Origin: Pseudomonas kermanshahensis
GTDB taxonomy: Bacteria; Pseudomonadota; Gammaproteobacteria; Pseudomonadales; Pseudomonadaceae
Assembly: GCF_014269205.2 (NCBI RefSeq)
Contig: NZ_JABWRY020000001.1
Span: 434,001-498,000 of the forward strand
DNA length: 64,000 bases
Direction of reading: 5' to 3'
The position numbers were made by a program, and so were the translations under genes. The notes below the pieces were generated by a model that saw only the letters and a program-made list of their open reading frames with translations, had not been told where the DNA came from and made no database searches. Of this stretch, positions 20,170 to 28,568 are shown one piece after another. Every line of letters begins with the position of its first letter. Position 1 is the first letter of the stretch.

Positions 20170-21905
20170 ACATTGCCATTGTCACCGCCTGCCCCAACGG
20201 CCAGGTGTCCAGTGTGCTGAGCGCGCGCTTGCTGGCGGCAGCCGCGCAGCGCCGTGGCTGGAGCACCCGTGTCGAGGTGCAGGACGCCGAGCACCCCGAG
20301 CGGCAACTGACGGCGGCCCAGCTTGCCGAGGCCGATTGGGTACTGGTAGTAAGCACCGGGCCAATCGACCTGGCCCGCTTCGTCGGCAAGCGCGTGTACC
20401 AGAGCACGCCGTCCCAGGCCCTGGCCGACCGTGAGGGGTTCCTCGACGAGGCGGCGGCCAACGCCCAGCTGTTGGCGGATACGCCCGACAGCCCGGCAGC
20501 GTTGAGTGGCGCTGGCGTGCGGATTGTCGCGGTCACGGCGTGCCCGACCGGCGTCGCGCACACGTTCATGGCTGCCGAAGCCTTGCAGCAGGCCGCGCAG
20601 CAGCAGGGCTATCAACTCACCGTGGAGACCCAGGGCTCGGTGGGGGCACGCAACCCGCTGTCCGCCCAAGCCATCGCCGAAGCCGACGTGGTGCTGCTGG
20701 CCGCCGACATCGAAGTGCCCACCGCACGGTTTGCCGGCAAGCGCATTTACCGCTGCGGCACCGGCATCGCCCTCAAGCAGGCACGCGCCACCCTGGACAA
20801 GGCCCTGGCTGAAGGCAAGGTCGAGAACGCTGCAGATGCCGCGGCGGCCTCCGCTTCCGGTAAGGGTGAAAAGACCGGCGTGTACAAGCACCTGCTCACC
20901 GGGGTGTCGTTCATGCTGCCGATGGTCGTGGCGGGTGGCCTGCTGATCGCCTTGTCGTTCGTGTTCGGCATCGAGGCCTACAAGGAGCCGGGCACCTTGC
21001 CGGCAGCGTTGATGCAGATTGGCGGCGAGGCGGCGTTCAAACTGATGGTGCCGCTGTTGGCCGGCTACATCGCCTGGTCGATCGCCGACCGCCCGGGCCT
21101 GGCGCCCGGTATGATTGGTGGGTTGCTGGCCAGCACCCTGGGCGCGGGCTTCATCGGCGGCATCATCGCCGGTTTTCTCGCCGGCTACAGCGCCAAGGCC
21201 ATTGCCCGCTGGGCACGCTTGCCGAGCAGCCTGGAGGCGCTCAAGCCGATCTTGATCATTCCGCTGTTGGCCAGCTTGTTCACGGGCCTGGTGATGATCT
21301 ACGTGGTTGGCCAGCCGGTGGCGGCCATGCTCGAAGGGCTGACACAGTTCCTCGACAGTATGGGCACCACCAATGCCATCCTGCTGGGGTTGGTACTCGG
21401 CGGCATGATGTGTGTCGACCTGGGCGGCCCGATCAACAAGGCCGCCTACGCCTTCTCGGTGGGCCTGCTGGCCTCTTCGAGCTATGCCCCCATGGCGGCG
21501 ACCATGGCCGCTGGCATGGTGCCGCCCATCGGCCTGGGCATTGCCAGCTTCCTCGCCCGGCGCAAGTTCGCCCAGAGTGAACGCGAGGCGGGCAAGGCCG
21601 CGTTGGCACTGGGGCTGTGCTTCATCTCTGAAGGTGCCATCCCGTTTGCCGCCAAGGACCCGCTACGGGTGATCCCGGCGAGTGTCGCCGGTGGTGCCTT
21701 GACCGGTGCACTGTCGATGTACTTCGGCTGCAAGCTGATGGCGCCGCACGGTGGCCTGTTCGTGCTGCTGATCCCCAATGCCATCAACCATGCGTTGCTG
21801 TACCTGCTGGCGATCGTCGCCGGCAGCTTGCTGACGGCCGTGGTGTATGCGGTGATCAAGAAGAGCGAGCAAGTGGAACTGGCTGTCGCGCCGGTGAAAG
21901 GCTAG
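20166..21905 (+). CDS. fruA: PTS fructose permease EIIB'BC
   Basis: A 579-aa inner-membrane transporter that takes up fructose and releases it as fructose 1-phosphate. It has an N-terminal B' domain (about 1-105, retaining Cys9 in TACPNGQVSS), the functional IIB domain with Cys126 in TACPTGVAHTFMAAEAL, and a IIC domain at about 238-575 with 8-10 membrane segments (SFMLPMVVAGGLLIALSFVFG; the GGMMCVDLGGPINKAAYAF sugar-binding loop; CFISEGAIPFAAKDP). The ATG at 20166 overlaps the fruK stop by 4 bp. A REP pair lies just downstream. Confidence 0.96.
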   Translation: MNIAIVTACPNGQVSSVLSARLLAAAAQRRGWSTRVEVQDAEHPERQLTAAQLAEADWVLVVSTGPIDLARFVGKRVYQSTPSQALADREGFLDEAAANAQLLADTPDSPAALSGAGVRIVAVTACPTGVAHTFMAAEALQQAAQQQGYQLTVETQGSVGARNPLSAQAIAEADVVLLAADIEVPTARFAGKRIYRCGTGIALKQARATLDKALAEGKVENAADAAAASASGKGEKTGVYKHLLTGVSFMLPMVVAGGLLIALSFVFGIEAYKEPGTLPAALMQIGGEAAFKLMVPLLAGYIAWSIADRPGLAPGMIGGLLASTLGAGFIGGIIAGFLAGYSAKAIARWARLPSSLEALKPILIIPLLASLFTGLVMIYVVGQPVAAMLEGLTQFLDSMGTTNAILLGLVLGGMMCVDLGGPINKAAYAFSVGLLASSSYAPMAATMAAGMVPPIGLGIASFLARRKFAQSEREAGKAALALGLCFISEGAIPFAAKDPLRVIPASVAGGALTGALSMYFGCKLMAPHGGLFVLLIPNAINHALLYLLAIVAGSLLTAVVYAVIKKSEQVELAVAPVKG

Positions 21906-21925
21906 CCCCACCCCGTCACGAACTG

Positions 21926-22019
21926 TGTAGGAGCAGCCTTGTGCTGCGAAGAGGCCAGTTTGGCTGTAGAGAGGCTGGAGCGGTAATGGCCTCTTCGCAG
22001 CACGAGGCTGCTCCTACAG
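21926..22019. repeat. Inverted REP pair (type 1)
   Basis: TGTAGGAGCAGCCTTGTGCT arm and its facing copy GCACGAGGCTGCTCCTAC, with a loop almost identical to that of the element at 14191. It lies between fruA and the convergent DUF3820 gene. Confidence 0.9.
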
Positions 22020-22036
22020 CACCCAATGAGGCGCTG

Positions 22037-22258
22037 TTAGCGCCGATGCTTTTGCCGCAACGGCTCTAGCAAGTCCATCAGCCCGTTGTGATCGACTTCA
22101 TGCATCAACGCCAATAACCCGCCCAGTTCTCCGGCAGGGAAGCCTTTGCGCGCGAACCAGGCCAGGTAGTCGCCCGGCAGGTCGGCGATGATCCGGCCTT
22201 GGTATTTGCCAAAGGGCATGGTCCGGGTGACCAGCAGTTCGAGGGTTTCCGGTTTCAT
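22037..22258 (-). CDS. DUF3820 family small protein
   Basis: A 73-aa protein with the family signature MPFGKYQGRIIADLPGDYLA, then WFARKGFPAGELGGLLALMHE. DUF3820 (also listed as a putative quorum-sensing-regulated family) has no proven activity. The MPFGKY..G..I.DLP..YL pattern resembles an exonuclease X-associated module. The start MKPETLELL matches the usual family length. An in-frame TTG upstream (22315) adds residues with no family similarity. Confidence 0.8.
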   Translation of the reverse strand: MKPETLELLVTRTMPFGKYQGRIIADLPGDYLAWFARKGFPAGELGGLLALMHEVDHNGLMDLLEPLRQKHRR

Positions 22259-22458
22259 CGACGCACCTGGCAGTCCAAAAGCGCCGACCATACTGCAATC
22301 TGCACGAAGGCCCAAGCGGCAATCATGCAGAACGCCGCGTCGAATACATTCTTCTAATTGATTAACTTGTTGATTTATAACGATTTATTTTTATGTCTAA
22401 GGTTGGCACGAACGCTGCTCCATTACAGATGACTATCACCTGCCAAGGAGTTCGTGAA

Positions 22459-22935
22459 ATGAGCAACCCCAACAAAGACGTAATTGATGTGCTCAACGAC
22501 CTGATCGAATACAGCAAGGATGGCGAAAAAGGCTTCAAGTCGTCGGCTGATGACGTCAAGAACCCAGAGCTGAAAGCCTTCTTCGTGCAGCGCGCCGGTG
22601 AGTGCGCCAATGCCGCCGGTGAACTGCAAAGCGAAGTGCGCCGCTTGGGTGGCGATCCTGAGACGTCCACCAGCATCAGCGGCGACCTGCACCGTGGTTG
22701 GGTCAACCTCAAGGCGATGGTCACCGGCAAGGATGAAGAGGCCGTGCTGAACGAAGTCGAGCGGGGCGAGGACCATGCCCTGAAAGCCTACAAGGAAGCC
22801 CGCGAGAAACTGGTCAAACTGGGCCGTACCGCCAGCGATCAGAGCTACACCCTGGTGGAAAAACAACTGCAAGGCGTGCAACGTAACCACGACCAGGTGA
22901 AAGCGCTGCGTAACGCCGCCCGCGCCCGCTCCTAG
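22459..22935 (+). CDS. PA2169-family four-helix-bundle protein (DUF2383)
   Basis: A 158-aa protein beginning MSNPNKDVIDVLNDLIEYSK. It is predicted all-helical and charged, with the ferritin-like DUF2383 pattern (DGEKGFKSSADDV, FFVQRAGECANAAGELQSEV, EEAVLNEVERGEDHALKAY). The family is widespread in pseudomonads and often stress-associated, but its role is unknown. The ATG at 22459 follows AAGGAGTT. The 80 bp upstream are notably A/T-rich (about 22338-22395), so the promoter probably lies there. The stop codon shares a CTAG with the stop of the convergent cyclase gene. Confidence 0.85.
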   Translation: MSNPNKDVIDVLNDLIEYSKDGEKGFKSSADDVKNPELKAFFVQRAGECANAAGELQSEVRRLGGDPETSTSISGDLHRGWVNLKAMVTGKDEEAVLNEVERGEDHALKAYKEAREKLVKLGRTASDQSYTLVEKQLQGVQRNHDQVKALRNAARARS

Positions 22936-24428
22936 TCGCCAGGCCCTTCTACCCGGTTACGGCCATTGGCCTTGGCCCGGTAGAGCGCCTCATCCGCAGC
23001 CCCCAGCACGCTCGCCAGATCGTGCTGGGGGTTTGCTTCGTAGAGGCCGATGCCGATGCTGACCGTGACGGCACGGGTGTCATTGGCAAAGGGCGCCAGG
23101 GCCGCGACGCTGGCCCGAATGCGCTCGGCCAGCAGGGTGGCGCCGGCCAGATCGGTTTCTGGCAATATCACCTGAAATTCCTCCCCGCCATAGCGTGCCG
23201 CCAGGTCCGCCGGGCGCCTGATGCACCCCTCGATGCACTTCGCCACTTCGCGTAAGGCATGGTCACCACCCGCGTGGCCGTGGCGCTGGTTGAATGCCTT
23301 GAAATGGTCCACATCCACCATCAGCACGGCCAACGGTTTGTGGTTGCGCTGCGCGCGTGCCCACTCCTGGCGCAGCACCTGGTCCAGCCGGCGGCGGTTG
23401 GCCAGGCCGGTCAGGCTGTCGGTGGCGGCCAGGGTGGCCAGGCCTTGTTCGGCCTCGTGCCGGCGGCGCAGCTCGCGGCCCAGCAGCAAGGTTAGCCAGA
23501 GGATGCCGATGCACAGCACGCCGGTGGCCACGCTGACCAGAATCGCGGTGCGCCGCCACGACTGGAACACCTCGTCGGCCGAGTGCGCCACCAACACGAT
23601 CAGCGGCAGGTCGGCGACCCGGGCGAAGGTGTACATGCGTGAGGTGCCGTGGGTGGCAGAAAGGGCTGTGAAGCTGCCGCTGCGCTCGCCAAGGATGCGC
23701 TTGAAGTTGGGCCGCTCGGCGTAATTGGTGCCGATCAGCGGGTCTTGCGGGCGGGTCGGCTGGCGGGCCAGCAACTGGCCGTCGGTATTGAACAGGTTGA
23801 TGCTGCTGTCATCTCCGATGTCCAGGCGCTTGAACAGTTCGCTGAAGTACGAGAGGCGCAGGGCACCCGCTGCCAGGCCGGCGAATTCGCCGTCTGGGCC
23901 GGGGATGCGCCGGCTGAAACTGATGCACCAGTCCTGGTCGCCCAGCTTGGCCTTGAACGGCGGGCCGACCAGCAAGCCGAGGTTGGCGTTGTGTTGATGG
24001 GCCTTGAACACACCGGTGTCGGCGAAGTTGGCCTGGCGCGGTATGGCGCTGGTGGAATCGCCCACCACGTTACCTTGCTTGTCGAGCCAGAGTACGTCAC
24101 CGCGTTTGCGGTCGACGAAGGCTTCATTGAACAACAGGCGCTGGCGCAACACGCCAGGCACTTCAGGCAGCTCCTTGCGCCCGACTGCCCAGATCAGCCC
24201 TTGCAACGACTGATCGTAGAGTTCGGCATTGCGCAGGATATCGCTTTCGATCAGCTGGACGATGTTGTTGGAAGAACGGATGGCCGACAGCTCGACGCTG
24301 TCGCGCTCACGGGCCAGCAGGTAGCTGACGATGGCCACGATGGCGAGCACGGCGAGGCAACTGCCCAGGTTGAGGATCAGCTCGGGGTGCGACCTGTAGA
24401 GTGCGAAACGCGGTGATCGGGTGAGCAT
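22932..24428 (-). CDS. Membrane diguanylate cyclase with periplasmic sensor (GGDEF)
   Basis: A 498-aa protein. TM1 is at about residues 20-40. A periplasmic PDC/dCache-like sensor spans about 41-285 (CISFSRRIPGPDGEFAGLAA is typical). TM2 is at about 288-312, then a GGDEF domain at 335-498 that makes cyclic di-GMP. The active-site motif is intact as GGEEF (414-418), with the DSLTGLANRR start and an RPAD inhibitory I-site five residues upstream (405-408). It is therefore expected to be active and product-inhibited. c-di-GMP promotes adhesin-based biofilms in this genus, so a link to the adhesin locus is plausible but not shown. The signal sensed is unknown. Confidence 0.93.
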   Translation of the reverse strand: MLTRSPRFALYRSHPELILNLGSCLAVLAIVAIVSYLLARERDSVELSAIRSSNNIVQLIESDILRNAELYDQSLQGLIWAVGRKELPEVPGVLRQRLLFNEAFVDRKRGDVLWLDKQGNVVGDSTSAIPRQANFADTGVFKAHQHNANLGLLVGPPFKAKLGDQDWCISFSRRIPGPDGEFAGLAAGALRLSYFSELFKRLDIGDDSSINLFNTDGQLLARQPTRPQDPLIGTNYAERPNFKRILGERSGSFTALSATHGTSRMYTFARVADLPLIVLVAHSADEVFQSWRRTAILVSVATGVLCIGILWLTLLLGRELRRRHEAEQGLATLAATDSLTGLANRRRLDQVLRQEWARAQRNHKPLAVLMVDVDHFKAFNQRHGHAGGDHALREVAKCIEGCIRRPADLAARYGGEEFQVILPETDLAGATLLAERIRASVAALAPFANDTRAVTVSIGIGLYEANPQHDLASVLGAADEALYRAKANGRNRVEGPGD

Positions 24429-24487
24429 GCTCGCTACTGCTGAGGCAGGGCCATTCGCGGCGGCGATATTCTAGGGAAGAGGGGATT

Positions 24488-24508
24488 GTCGGACAAGATT
24501 TGTCCGAC
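24488..24508. promoter_or_regulatory. Perfect 9-bp inverted repeat upstream of the diguanylate cyclase
   Basis: GTCGGACAA-GAT-TTGTCCGAC, 60 bp before the cyclase start and 96 bp after the porin stop (both leftward). It could be an operator for the cyclase gene or a hairpin ending the porin transcript. There is no T-tract, which favours a protein-binding site. Confidence 0.4.
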
Positions 24509-24603
24509 GGAATCGCGTGGTGGTGCAGAGAACAGTGGTCGCAAGCCTGCCTTCAAGCCCGCTCCCACTGGGTCTGTGCTAAGTCAATGAAACTAGGAGC
24601 GGG

Positions 24604-25938
24604 TCAGAACACGTTCAGCGGATAATCAACGATCACGCGCAGTTCATCGTTGTCACTGCTGCTGTCGATCGACGCATAACCCTGGCTGCCACGGTGTGCG
24701 GCATAACGCACCAGCACCGAAAGGTCCTTGAAGTCGCCTTCCTGGAACACGTACTTCACATCCAGGTCACGCTCCCAGTGCATGGCGTTCTTGCCATCGG
24801 CGCGGTAGTAGTCGTAGTGCGTGTTGCCCTGGTCAGCCTTGGTCAGGTCTGCCTCGCCACGCGAATACGACAGCGTCGTGCTCAAGCCGGGGACGCCCAG
24901 GCCGGCGAAGTCATAGCCGTACTGCAGCTTCCACGAACGCTCGTTGGGGGCGTTGAAGTCCGAGTACATGCGCGAGTTGTCCAGGTACACGCTGTCGCCC
25001 AGGTTGATGTAGTCGAACGGCGTATCGCCATTGACCCGCTGGTAGGCGGCCGTGACGCTGTGGAAGCCGGCGTTGACGGTGAAATGTACGCTGTAGGTGT
25101 TGTTGTCGATCTTGCCCAGCAGGGCCTGGCCGGTGTCCTGGGTGTGATAGAAGTGCACGCCCGGGTTGAGGCTGACCAGGTCGTTGACCACGTAGGTGTA
25201 GTCAAAATCAGCGTAGTACTGGTTCCAGATGTCCTTCAGCTCGGCGGCGTAAAGGTTGGCGGTGATGTTTTCCGTGCCGCTCCAGGACGCGCCCGCCCAG
25301 TTCAGGTGCTTGCTCTTGTCATGTTCGTCCAGCGAGCCGTAATAGGTGTCGATGCGGCGGTGGCCGCTCTGGTTGTACGGCTTGGTGAAGCTGACTTGGC
25401 CGCCTTCGAGCAGCAGGCCGTCGACGCTGGTGTTGGTCAGGCTTACACCGCGGAAGGTCTGCGGCAGCATGCGGGTTTCGCCGCCAGCGATCACTGGGTT
25501 GGTGAGGAACAGGTCACCGGCCTTGAGTTCAGTGTCAAACGCTTTGAGCTTGAGCGCTGCGCCTGCGGTAGAGAACGAATGCGGGGCCGCGCCCAGTTCG
25601 CCGTCGTCCTTCACATGCGTCGGCAGAATGCTGGTGCCGGCATGGCCGCCACCGCCATCGAGCTTGAGGCCCAGCATGGCATGGGCGTCCACGCCAACGC
25701 CGATCACGCCCGGGGTATAGCCGGACTCGAAGCGTGCAACCGCGCCCTGGCCCCACTCGCGGGTGTCGCGCACGCCGGCGTTGTGGTTGTCGCGGTTGAA
25801 ATAGGCATTGCGAAAATGCAGGTTGAATGAAGAACCTTCGATGAAGCCATCAGCCTTGTCTTCATCTGCCTGGGCGGCGGTGGGCATCGTTGCAGTCAAT
25901 GCAATGAACAGCGGGGTAAAACGAAACGCGGAAGGCAC
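24604..25938 (-). CDS. OprD-family outer membrane porin
   Basis: A 444-aa porin with a signal peptide ([20 protein letters not shown], cut after AQA). The OprD start [20 protein letters not shown], the [20 protein letters not shown] and [20 protein letters not shown] segments, and a terminal aromatic residue (DYPLNVF) show an 18-strand specific porin. OprD members take up basic amino acids, aromatic or other carboxylates. The substrate cannot be assigned. The start is a GTG with AAAGGAG at good spacing. The A/T-rich 100 bp upstream likely hold its promoter, just after the terminator of the preceding small gene. Confidence 0.9.
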   Translation of the reverse strand: MPSAFRFTPLFIALTATMPTAAQADEDKADGFIEGSSFNLHFRNAYFNRDNHNAGVRDTREWGQGAVARFESGYTPGVIGVGVDAHAMLGLKLDGGGGHAGTSILPTHVKDDGELGAAPHSFSTAGAALKLKAFDTELKAGDLFLTNPVIAGGETRMLPQTFRGVSLTNTSVDGLLLEGGQVSFTKPYNQSGHRRIDTYYGSLDEHDKSKHLNWAGASWSGTENITANLYAAELKDIWNQYYADFDYTYVVNDLVSLNPGVHFYHTQDTGQALLGKIDNNTYSVHFTVNAGFHSVTAAYQRVNGDTPFDYINLGDSVYLDNSRMYSDFNAPNERSWKLQYGYDFAGLGVPGLSTTLSYSRGEADLTKADQGNTHYDYYRADGKNAMHWERDLDVKYVFQEGDFKDLSVLVRYAAHRGSQGYASIDSSSDNDELRVIVDYPLNVF

Positions 25939-26039
25939 CGGTACTAGCTCCTTTGGTCTGACGGTGGGGCAGTTTTTATTTTTGAATGTGCAACTTTTTT
26001 ATTAGGGACGTTACAGCGGGGCTGATAGTTAAAGCACAT

Positions 26040-26070
26040 AAAAAAAGCCGCTGATTGGCAGCGGCTTTAA
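26040..26070 (-). terminator. Rho-independent terminator
   Basis: Read leftward: AAAGCCGCTG, loop CCAAT, CAGCGGCTTTTTTTATG. It has a 10-bp stem with a T-run and follows the small periplasmic protein gene by about 70 bp, isolating oprD from it. Confidence 0.88.
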
Positions 26071-26142
26071 AAGGCTAACATATCGGCACCAGCGGTGCCC
26101 ATGGCGTAGCCAAGGGAAATCGGGAGCAGGTACAGCGGTCGA

Positions 26143-26367
26143 TCAGCTATCGGCATTAACGTCGCTGGACACTTTGGAAGCTGTCTGGTTTGCGTCTTTT
26201 ACGGCATCGGTCTGCTGTGCGGCTACGGCTTCGCGGGCTTCTTGATGGACCGCGGCGAGCTCGGCATTACGGGCGACGAAAGCGGGGGATTCTTCGGCCA
26301 TGGCCAGGGGCGACAACAACAGGGAAGACAGGACGAAGACGCTGGCAATACCCATACTGTTGGACAT
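26143..26367 (-). CDS. Small exported protein of unknown function
   Basis: A 74-aa product with a clear signal peptide (GIASVFVLSSLLLSPLAMA, cleaved before EES). The mature part is about 50 aa, acidic, alanine- and glutamine-rich, probably helical and without cysteine. GAAGG precedes the ATG. It follows the sensor-kinase gene by 130 bp on the same strand and ends in a strong terminator. It could be the last member of the pump/two-component operon or have its own promoter. I recognise no family. Confidence 0.65.
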   Translation of the reverse strand: MSNSMGIASVFVLSSLLLSPLAMAEESPAFVARNAELAAVHQEAREAVAAQQTDAVKDANQTASKVSSDVNADS

Positions 26368-26497
26368 TTGAAACTACCTTCTTGCGATGCAAGTGCTAAT
26401 GAGGACAGGGCTAAAGTTAGTCCCTCAATGGCCTTGGAAACAGAGCGAAGTACGATAAGCACTGTTGCGCAAAAGGTAACGATCGTGCGGCGAACAC

Positions 26498-27910
26498 TCA
26501 GGCTTTTGCTGGAAACCCGCGTCGTTGAGCGCTTGGCAGGCGAATGCCGAACGTGTTGGCGCCGGCCTCGCTGTACACAAAAACCTCGCCCCCATGCATC
26601 AGGGCGATCGCTTTGACGATCGCGAGCCCCAAACCGTGGTTGCCGCCACCACTGTTACTGCGCGCGGCATCCACCCGATAGAAGCGCTCGAACAGCAGCG
26701 GCAGGTGCGCGTCATCGATTGCAGGCCCCGGGTTACTCACGGAAATGGTGACCTGTTCCGGCCCGTTTTCGATTCGCACCTCGATCACTTGGTCGGGCGC
26801 GGTGTGCTGCACCGCGTTGTTCAGCAGGTTGATCAGTGCGCGGCGCAGTTGGGCTTTTTCGATGGGTGCCTGAGCATCACCACTGACCTCCACGCGGACC
26901 TGCGCGTCTTCGAGGATGTAGTCCAGGTAATCCAGCGTGGTCGCCACTTCCTCTGCCAGCGACGCCTGGGTCAGCGCGGTGGCCTTGCTGCCCTGGTCGG
27001 CGCTGGCCAGGAACAGCATGTCGTTGATGATGCTGCGCAGGCGCTCGAGTTCTTCAAGGTTGGATTGCAGCACTTCGAAGTAGTGCTCGGCACTGCGACC
27101 GCGGGTCAGGGCCACTTGGGTCTGGCCGATCAGGTTGGTCAGTGGCGAGCGCAGTTCGTGGGCCACGTCGGCGTTGAACGCCTCCAGCCGCGAGTAGGCT
27201 TGGCTGACCCGGTCAAGCGCGGCGTTGAAGGCCCCGGCGAATTGCGCCAGTTCCGGGGCCAGATCATTAGTTTGCAGGCGCCCGTCCAAGCGCGGTGGGG
27301 CCAGTGCCTGGGCTTCGTTGGACAACGCCAGCAACGGGCGCAGGCCGATGCGGGCCACCCAGTAACCTAGCACCGACGCCAGCAGCACACCGAGCACTGC
27401 CAGGCCGACGATGGCTACCAGCAGGCTGTGTTGCGCCTGCCAGAAGGTCTCGGTGTCGATGCCAATCAGAAAACGCAGCGGCGGGCGGTCGGCCAGGGCC
27501 GGCAACTCGCTGACCAGGACTTTGTAGGGGTAGGGCTGGTCTGGCAGGCGCAGGTCGCGCATGCCTGGCGGGCCTTCGGCAAACGCGCGCACTAGTTCGC
27601 TGGGGTGGCCATAGTCGTATGCCGGATCGCTGCTGACCACCCAGAAGCGGATGCGCTTGTCCTCCTCGCTGAGCAGGTTGAGCTTGTTGCTGACCTTGGC
27701 CCAGTGCTCGGCGGTGCCGAAGCGGTTGAGGGTGGACTCGAGCACGCTGAACCGTGCATCTAGCTCGGCGGCCGGGAGCAGGTCGAGGCTGTGGTCGACC
27801 TGGCGATACAACGCCGACCCGATCAGCAAAAACACCCCCACCGCCACCAGGATGAACAGCGCCGACAGGCGCAGCGCGATGGAGTTAGCCCGCACGGTTT
27901 TCCAGGACAT
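26498..27910 (-). CDS. Sensor histidine kinase (heavy-metal/OmpR-class partner)
   Basis: About 470 aa. TM1 is at about residues 15-36 and the periplasmic loop at 37-170. TM2 is near 180-205, then HAMP, then a HisKA domain with the H-box VAHELRSPLTN, and a catalytic domain with LLNNAVQHTAPD and HGLGLAIVKAIALMHGG. The architecture and sequence resemble CopS/CzcS-type kinases. It overlaps the regulator gene by 26 bp. The ATG at 27910 follows CGAGG at good spacing. A GTG at 27895 (VRANSIALRL) is an equally credible start. The partner pump is not of the heavy-metal class, so the signal should not be assumed to be a metal. Confidence 0.9.
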   Translation of the reverse strand: MSWKTVRANSIALRLSALFILVAVGVFLLIGSALYRQVDHSLDLLPAAELDARFSVLESTLNRFGTAEHWAKVSNKLNLLSEEDKRIRFWVVSSDPAYDYGHPSELVRAFAEGPPGMRDLRLPDQPYPYKVLVSELPALADRPPLRFLIGIDTETFWQAQHSLLVAIVGLAVLGVLLASVLGYWVARIGLRPLLALSNEAQALAPPRLDGRLQTNDLAPELAQFAGAFNAALDRVSQAYSRLEAFNADVAHELRSPLTNLIGQTQVALTRGRSAEHYFEVLQSNLEELERLRSIINDMLFLASADQGSKATALTQASLAEEVATTLDYLDYILEDAQVRVEVSGDAQAPIEKAQLRRALINLLNNAVQHTAPDQVIEVRIENGPEQVTISVSNPGPAIDDAHLPLLFERFYRVDAARSNSGGGNHGLGLAIVKAIALMHGGEVFVYSEAGANTFGIRLPSAQRRGFPAKA

Positions 27911-28559
27911 AGCCCATGCCTCGGATGGTGTGCAGCAACTTGTTGTCGAAAGGCCCATCGAGCTTGGCGCGCAGGCGCTTGATCGCCACCTCGACGACAT
28001 TCGCATCACTGTCGAAGTTGATGTCCCAGACCAGCTCGGCGATGGCGGTCTTGGACAGGATTTCGCCTTGGCGGCGGGCCAGCACACTGAGCAGCGAGAA
28101 TTCCTTGGCGGTCAGGTCCAGGCGCTGGCCGGCGCGGCTGGCCTTGCGCGCCATCAGGTCGATCCACAGGTCGGCGACCTGGATCTGCAGCGGTTCATGG
28201 CTGCTGCTGCGACGGGTCAGGGCCTGCAGGCGCGCGACCAGCTCAAGGAACGAAAAAGGCTTGCCCAGGTAGTCGTCGGCGCCTTCGCGCAGGCCATGGA
28301 TGCGGTCTTCGACCCGCTCGCGGGCGGTCAGCATGATCACCGGCGTCTGCTTGCGCGCGCGCAAGGCGCGCAGCACGCCATAGCCGTCCAGGCCGGGCAG
28401 CATCACATCGAGCACGATCACGGCGTAGTCGCCTTCCAGGGCCAGGTGCAGGCCATCGATACCGTCACGCGCCAGGTCCACGGTAAAGCCTTGCTCGCTC
28501 AGCCCGCGGTGCAGGTAGTCGGCGGTTTTTTCTTCGTCTTCGATGATCAGCACACGCAT
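27885..28559 (-). CDS. OmpR-family response regulator
   Basis: A 224-aa regulator. The receiver domain (1-120) has the phospho-acceptor Asp51 (VIVLDVMLPGLDGYG), the acidic IIEDEE pocket and Lys in GKPFSFLEL. A winged-helix DNA-binding domain follows (LTAKEFSLLSVLARRQGEIL; VAIKRLRAKLD; TIRGMGYVLE). Sequence features (MRVLIIEDEEKTADYLHRGL) place it with CopR/CzcR/IrlR-type regulators. It lies 9 bp after the RND pump gene and overlaps its kinase gene. A tandem CTGTCAG repeat before the operon is a candidate binding site. Confidence 0.92.
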   Translation of the reverse strand: MRVLIIEDEEKTADYLHRGLSEQGFTVDLARDGIDGLHLALEGDYAVIVLDVMLPGLDGYGVLRALRARKQTPVIMLTARERVEDRIHGLREGADDYLGKPFSFLELVARLQALTRRSSSHEPLQIQVADLWIDLMARKASRAGQRLDLTAKEFSLLSVLARRQGEILSKTAIAELVWDINFDSDANVVEVAIKRLRAKLDGPFDNKLLHTIRGMGYVLENRAG

Positions 28560-28568
28560 GGTCTTGTC

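Noticed and set aside
24550-24600. Single REP-like fragment (CCCGCTCCCACTGGG) after oprD
   Set aside because: Only one degraded arm fragment is visible, too little to call an element.
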